Shown piece by piece: positions 60,706 through 64,000 of a stretch of 64,000 nucleotides of DNA. Numbering within the stretch: position 1 is the first letter of the stretch; every line of letters begins with the position of its first letter. The translations under genes and the position numbers were made by a program. The DNA comes from Arthrobacter sp. (lineage in GTDB: Bacteria; Actinomycetota; Actinomycetes; Actinomycetales; Micrococcaceae), in the NCBI GenBank assembly GCA_031277795.1, contig JAITLQ010000005.1:62001-126000 (forward strand), written 5' to 3'. The notes beneath the pieces are model-generated. The model made no database searches, was not told the origin of the DNA, and saw only the letters and a program-made list of their open reading frames with translations.

Positions 60706-61301
60706 CCGCCCTCCGTGCACACGACGACGCCCCCGCCCAGCCGACCGAGGCGGCGCCGGCCGCCGGCTGGTTCGCCGGCCGCTCCGGCCTCGTCGTCCCG
60801 CTGATCCTGGCCGCCTTCAGCACCTATCTCTTGGTGGGCGTGCTGACCATGGAGGTGCCGGAGGGCACCGATTGGCCCGGACCGGACTTCTTCCCGCTGC
60901 TCGTGGCCATCGCCGGCTACATCGTCTCCGCCTTGCTGGTCGTGAAGTACATCCGGCAGCCGGAGCCCGCCGTCCCCAACGTCTATTCCGAGCTGGATGA
61001 CGTCTCGGCCGCCGAGCGCGCGGAGGCCGAGGCAGCGGCCAAGGTGAGGTACCGCTTCTTCTCGGATTGGCGCTGCCTGGCGTGGGCCATCGGCGGCTTT
61101 GCCGCGTTTGCCCTCATCCTGATGCCCGCCGGGTGGATCGTGGCCGCCGCGCTGCTGTTCTGGTGCGTTGCGCGCGCCATGGACTCGCGCCGCCCGCTCT
61201 GGGACGTCGTGGTGGCCCTCACCGTCTCGTCGGTGGCCTACCTGGCGTTCGACGTCCTGCTTGGTATGAACCTGCCTTCCGGCATCCTTGGAGGTCTGTG
61301 A
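60702..61301 (+). CDS. tctB: Tripartite tricarboxylate transporter small membrane subunit
   Basis: Protein of 199 residues with four membrane helices (about 28-48, 62-82, 128-148 and 168-190). WPGPDFFPLLVAIAGYIVSA is the TctB motif. A charged loop between helices 2 and 3 is longer than usual and Glu/Ala rich. It assists TctA in cation-driven uptake. GTG at 60702 overlaps tctC (GTGA) and its stop overlaps the tctA start by one base. Confidence 0.88.
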   Translation: MTALRAHDDAPAQPTEAAPAAGWFAGRSGLVVPLILAAFSTYLLVGVLTMEVPEGTDWPGPDFFPLLVAIAGYIVSALLVVKYIRQPEPAVPNVYSELDDVSAAERAEAEAAAKVRYRFFSDWRCLAWAIGGFAAFALILMPAGWIVAAALLFWCVARAMDSRRPLWDVVVALTVSSVAYLAFDVLLGMNLPSGILGGL

Positions 61302-62848
61302 TGGAATCCCTGTCCCTCTTGGCCGAGGGGTTCGGCCACGCGTTCACGCCGATGAACCTGCTCTTCGTCCTGGTCGGCTGCCTGCTCGGCACGGCGGTGG
61401 GCGTCATGCCGGGTCTCGGCTCCTCGATGGCGGTGGCGCTCCTGCTGCCGATGACCTTCGCCCTGGACCCCTCCGCGGCGTTCATCATGTTTGCCGGCGT
61501 CTACTTCGGCGGCCTCTTCGGTGATTCCACCATGGCCATCCTCCTCAACACGCCAGGCCAATCCTCCGCCATCGCCTCCACGTTCGAGGGGCACAAGATG
61601 GCCCGTTCCGGGCGGGCGCCGCAGGCGCTAGCCACGGCGGCCATCGGTGCCTTCATCGGCGGCATGGTCTCCTGCATGGTGGTGGTCTTCCTCGCGCCGG
61701 CGCTGGCCGAGTTCTCCACGGCCTTCGGCCCGGCGGAGTATTTTGCCCTCGCGCTGTTTGCCTTCATCGCGACCTCCTCCGTGGTCTCCGGATCGGCGCT
61801 CAAGGGCCTGACCGCCCTGCTCATCGGCCTGGGGCTCTCCACCATCGGCATCGACTCCGTCACGGGCACCGAGCGCGCTAGCTTCGGCGTGCCGCAGCTC
61901 TTCGATGGGGTCTCCCTGGTCACCGTCACCGTCGCGATCCTGGCCCTCGGCGAGGTCTTCCACATCGCCTCGCGCGTGCGCCGGGATCCCACCTCGCGGC
62001 TGCTGCGCCCGAAGGGCCGCCCCTTCCTCTCCAAGGCGGAGTTCAGGGAGGCGATGCCGGCCTGGCTGCGCGGCACCGCCATCGGCCTGCCCTTCGGCGT
62101 TATCCCGGTCGGCGGGGCCGACGTGCCGACCTTCATGGCCTACGGGGCGGAGAAGACACTGGACAAGCGCCGCAAAACGCCGAAGTTCGGCACGGGTGCC
62201 ATCCGCGGGCTGGCGGCGCCGGAGGCGGCCGGCAACGCCACCACCGGTACGGCGATGGGCGCGCTCTTGGCCCTCGGTCTGCCCGTCTCGGCGACGGCCG
62301 CCATCATGCTGGCCGCCTTCCGTCAGTACGGCATGCAGCCGGGGCCGCTGCTCTTCGAGCGCTCGCCCGAGCTCGTGTGGGGTCTGCTGGCCAGCTTCTT
62401 CCTGGCCATGATCGTGCTGCTGATCCTCAACCTGCCGTTCGCGCAGGTCTGGTCCAAGCTGCTCCTCATCCCCCGTCCCTACCTCTACGGCGGCATCGCC
62501 GTGATGTGTGGGCTCGGGGTGTTCGCTACGTCGTCCTCGGCCTTCGAGCTTTTCCTGCTCCTGGGCGCCGGCCTGCTCGGCTTCGTCATGCGCCGCTACG
62601 ACGTCCCGCTGGCACCGCTGCTCATCGGCATGGTGCTCGGCCCCTTGGCCGAGACGAGCCTGCGCGACGCCCTCATCAGCTCCGGCGGCGAGCCGGGCGT
62701 CTTCTTCGAGGGCCCCATCTCGCTGACCATCTACGGGCTGCTGGTGGCGGCGATCGCGCTCGTGGTGGTGGGGCGCGTGCGCTCCGCCCGGCGCTCCCCG
62801 GCCCCCGTCGCTGAGGCCCCCGCACCCCAGGCGGACGTCCACGCCTAG
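61301..62848 (+). CDS. tctA: Tripartite tricarboxylate transporter large permease
   Basis: Permease of 515 residues with about 11-12 helices. GVMPGLGSSMAVALLLPMTF and GGADVPTFMAYGAEKTLDKR are the two family signatures of TctA (each repeat half has a G-x-L/A-P-G-x-G-type loop); PEAAGNATTGTAMGALLALGLP is another conserved loop. ATG at 61301 follows GGAGG by 6 nt, and a GTG three bases upstream is an alternative start. It terminates the operon before a strong hairpin. Confidence 0.93.
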   Translation: MESLSLLAEGFGHAFTPMNLLFVLVGCLLGTAVGVMPGLGSSMAVALLLPMTFALDPSAAFIMFAGVYFGGLFGDSTMAILLNTPGQSSAIASTFEGHKMARSGRAPQALATAAIGAFIGGMVSCMVVVFLAPALAEFSTAFGPAEYFALALFAFIATSSVVSGSALKGLTALLIGLGLSTIGIDSVTGTERASFGVPQLFDGVSLVTVTVAILALGEVFHIASRVRRDPTSRLLRPKGRPFLSKAEFREAMPAWLRGTAIGLPFGVIPVGGADVPTFMAYGAEKTLDKRRKTPKFGTGAIRGLAAPEAAGNATTGTAMGALLALGLPVSATAAIMLAAFRQYGMQPGPLLFERSPELVWGLLASFFLAMIVLLILNLPFAQVWSKLLLIPRPYLYGGIAVMCGLGVFATSSSAFELFLLLGAGLLGFVMRRYDVPLAPLLIGMVLGPLAETSLRDALISSGGEPGVFFEGPISLTIYGLLVAAIALVVVGRVRSARRSPAPVAEAPAPQADVHA

Positions 62849-62878
62849 TCACCGCCCGACGTCGGGCCCTTCCCTCGT

Positions 62879-62915
62879 GCGATGCCGCCCGGACCGCCGG
62901 TCCGGGCGGCATCGC
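62879..62915. terminator. Bidirectional hairpin between tctA and the response regulator
   Basis: A 17-bp perfect stem (62879-62895 with 62899-62915) and 3-nt loop lies between convergent genes. No T-tract. Its outer bases resemble the actP terminator. Confidence 0.7.
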
Positions 62916-62936
62916 CGCGTGCGGGGACGGCCCGGC

Positions 62937-63665
62937 CTACCGCAGGCGGTAGCGGCGCTCCGGGCGACCGGCCCCGTAGCGCAGCTGGACCGTGGCGGCC
63001 CCCGTGGCGAGCAGGTGCTCGAGATAGCGGCGGGCGCTGACCCGGGAGACACCCACGACGGCGGCCGCCTCGCTGGCGGACAGGTCGCCCTCCGCGCGGA
63101 CCAAGGCGAGGCGCACGGCGTCGAGGGTCGCCTGGTTCATGCCGGCCGACGACGACGCATGGGTCGCCGGGGCGGGCGGCGCGGCGGCCGGCGGTTGGCC
63201 GGCGCCGGAGGGTGCCGTTCTCGCCCCGAAGAGGCGGTCGACGTCCGCCTGGTCCACCTCGGCGCTGGTGCGCCCGAGCGCCGCGCGGTCGAGGAAGGCG
63301 GCCAGCAGCGACTCCAGGTCGGCCCGGGAGAAGGGCTTGATGAGGTAGCCGACGGCGCCGCCGCGCAGCGCGCCGGCCACGGTGTGCTGCTCGCGCGCCG
63401 CGGTGATGACGATGGCCTCGAGGCCCGGGTGCAGCGTCCGTAGCGAGGGAAGTAGCTGGACGCCGTTGCCGTCCGGCAGGTGCACGTCCAGGAGCACGAG
63501 GTCGGGCCGGTGGCGTTGGACGGCCTCGCGGGCGGCGGCGGCCGTGGCGGCGATGGCGCAGAGGGTGTAGCCGGGCGCCGTGGCGATGAAGCCGGCGTGG
63601 ATCCGGGCCACCTGCGGGTCATCGTCCACGATGAGCACGGTGCGCGGCGCGACGGGGGCGGTCAT
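62937..63665 (-). CDS. Response regulator of the CitB/DctR (DcuR) family
   Basis: Protein of 242 residues. The receiver domain (about 8-125) has VDDD, D60 in LVLLDVHLPDGNG and K in LIKPFSR. An Ala/Pro linker follows, then a C-terminal HTH: LSASEAAAVVGVSRVSARRYLEHL is typical of the CitB/DcuR/DpiA group. By family and position it should activate the convergent tctCBA genes in response to citrate or another di/tricarboxylate. The start ATG at 63665 overlaps the kinase stop (ATGA). Confidence 0.92.
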   Translation of the reverse strand: MTAPVAPRTVLIVDDDPQVARIHAGFIATAPGYTLCAIAATAAAAREAVQRHRPDLVLLDVHLPDGNGVQLLPSLRTLHPGLEAIVITAAREQHTVAGALRGGAVGYLIKPFSRADLESLLAAFLDRAALGRTSAEVDQADVDRLFGARTAPSGAGQPPAAAPPAPATHASSSAGMNQATLDAVRLALVRAEGDLSASEAAAVVGVSRVSARRYLEHLLATGAATVQLRYGAGRPERRYRLR

Positions 63666-64000
63666 GCTGGGTGTCCTTCCGTGGGGCGGGAAGTGGCGGC
63701 GGGAGGCTCAGCGCGGGGGAGTACGGCGGTGAAGATCGCGCCGGATTCCTCCTCGACCCGCACGTCGCCGCCGCGCCGCCTCGCGATGTGGCGCACGAGC
63801 GCCAGCCCGAAGCCGCGCCCGGCGGGATTGGTGGTGTCCTTGGTGCTGAAGCCCCGGGCGAAGATCCGCTCCGGGTCGACGCCGCGCAGGCCGGGGCCGT
63901 TGTCGGCCACCGTCACGGTGACCGCTTCGCCGTCGTCCTGCAGGTCGAGCATGACCTCGCCGCCGGCGGGGGAAGCGTCGAGCGCGTTGTCGATGAGATT
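63662..64000 (-). CDS. CitA/DcuS-type sensor histidine kinase, 3' part
   Basis: The frame is open through the window edge, so only the C-terminal 112 or so residues are seen. They hold the ATP-binding domain: N box NLIDNALDASPAGGEV near the edge, G1 box DNGPGLR, GFSTKD and G2 box GRGFGLALVRHIA. This order and the STK-type loop match CitA/DcuS kinases of tricarboxylate sensing; the sensor PAS domain lies outside the window. It should phosphorylate the adjacent response regulator. Confidence 0.88.
   Translation of the reverse strand, partial: NLIDNALDASPAGGEVMLDLQDDGEAVTVTVADNGPGLRGVDPERIFARGFSTKDTTNPAGRGFGLALVRHIARRRGGDVRVEEESGAIFTAVLPRAEPPAATSRPTEGHPA

Noticed and set aside
44886-62915. Hairpins after actP and tctA as one more repeat family
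   Set aside because: They share only the outer bases GATGCC/GGCATCGCCGCGT; stem and loop differ, so a chance or weak relation is more likely.

Overview
The window is about 70% GC, almost every gene is tightly packed, GTG (and one TTG) starts are common, and -10 boxes of the TAnnnT type often lack a clear -35. With DUF2510, DivIVA-repeat, Holin-X/DUF3618, LssY_C and LAxTG-anchored proteins, an rpsB-tsf-pyrH-frr-cdsA block and a mycobacterial-style leucine catabolic cluster, this points to a chromosomal segment of an Actinomycetota bacterium, probably Micrococcales-like. The genus cannot be fixed from sequence alone. I saw no prophage, transposase, CRISPR array or rRNA.

Layout. 0-4.97 kb: end of a VOC protein, two TetR regulators around a NAD(P)H-binding oxidoreductase, then dnaG and a convergent acetyltransferase. 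5.0-5.4 kb: two identical tRNA-Asn genes, each with its own promoter and hairpin. 5.4-10.4 kb: a membrane/glycolipid block (two GT4 glycosyltransferases, a Holin-X protein, a CDP-alcohol phosphatidyltransferase, a DMT permease). 10.6-14.7 kb: single genes, including an APH(3')-like kinase, a DUF2510/HsdR_N-type nuclease-like protein and a CAU-anticodon tRNA. 14.7-32.3 kb: the arabinose island, made of a LacI regulator, a four-gene sugar ABC importer, araB-araD-araA, an aldose epimerase and, facing it, a 1999-residue secreted double GH43 enzyme. A near-identical GTTACCGGTAAC operator lies over the -10 box of both the importer operon and the GH43 gene, so extracellular release, uptake and catabolism of arabinose are probably one regulon.

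32.3-38.5 kb: M23 peptidase and the core translation/lipid block rpsB, tsf, pyrH, frr, cdsA, then a DivIVA-repeat protein. 38.6-44.9 kb: a LytS/LytTR two-component system in one operon with an SSS symporter and a small membrane partner, divergent from a DUF485-ActP acetate-type symporter pair. 45-59.5 kb: branched-chain keto acid dehydrogenase genes (E1 alpha, E1 beta, E2) and, 4.3 kb further on, carboxyltransferase, biotin carboxylase, acyl-CoA dehydrogenase, MaoC and CitE-like genes under a divergent TetR regulator. This is the gene set and order of the M. tuberculosis leucine degradation locus. Between the halves sit three unrelated genes and four 56-bp palindromic repeats. 59.6-64 kb: a TctCBA tricarboxylate importer and a convergent CitA/CitB-type two-component system cut by the window end.

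Several carbon-uptake and catabolic promoters (GH43, the acetate/LytTR intergenic region, bkdA, tctC) carry TGTGA-N6-TCACA-like sites, which suggests a CRP/GlxR-type global regulator coordinating them. The most unusual structure is the family of four equal-length palindromes at 48.9-51.8 kb, whose arms differ between copies but co-vary so that the hairpin is kept.
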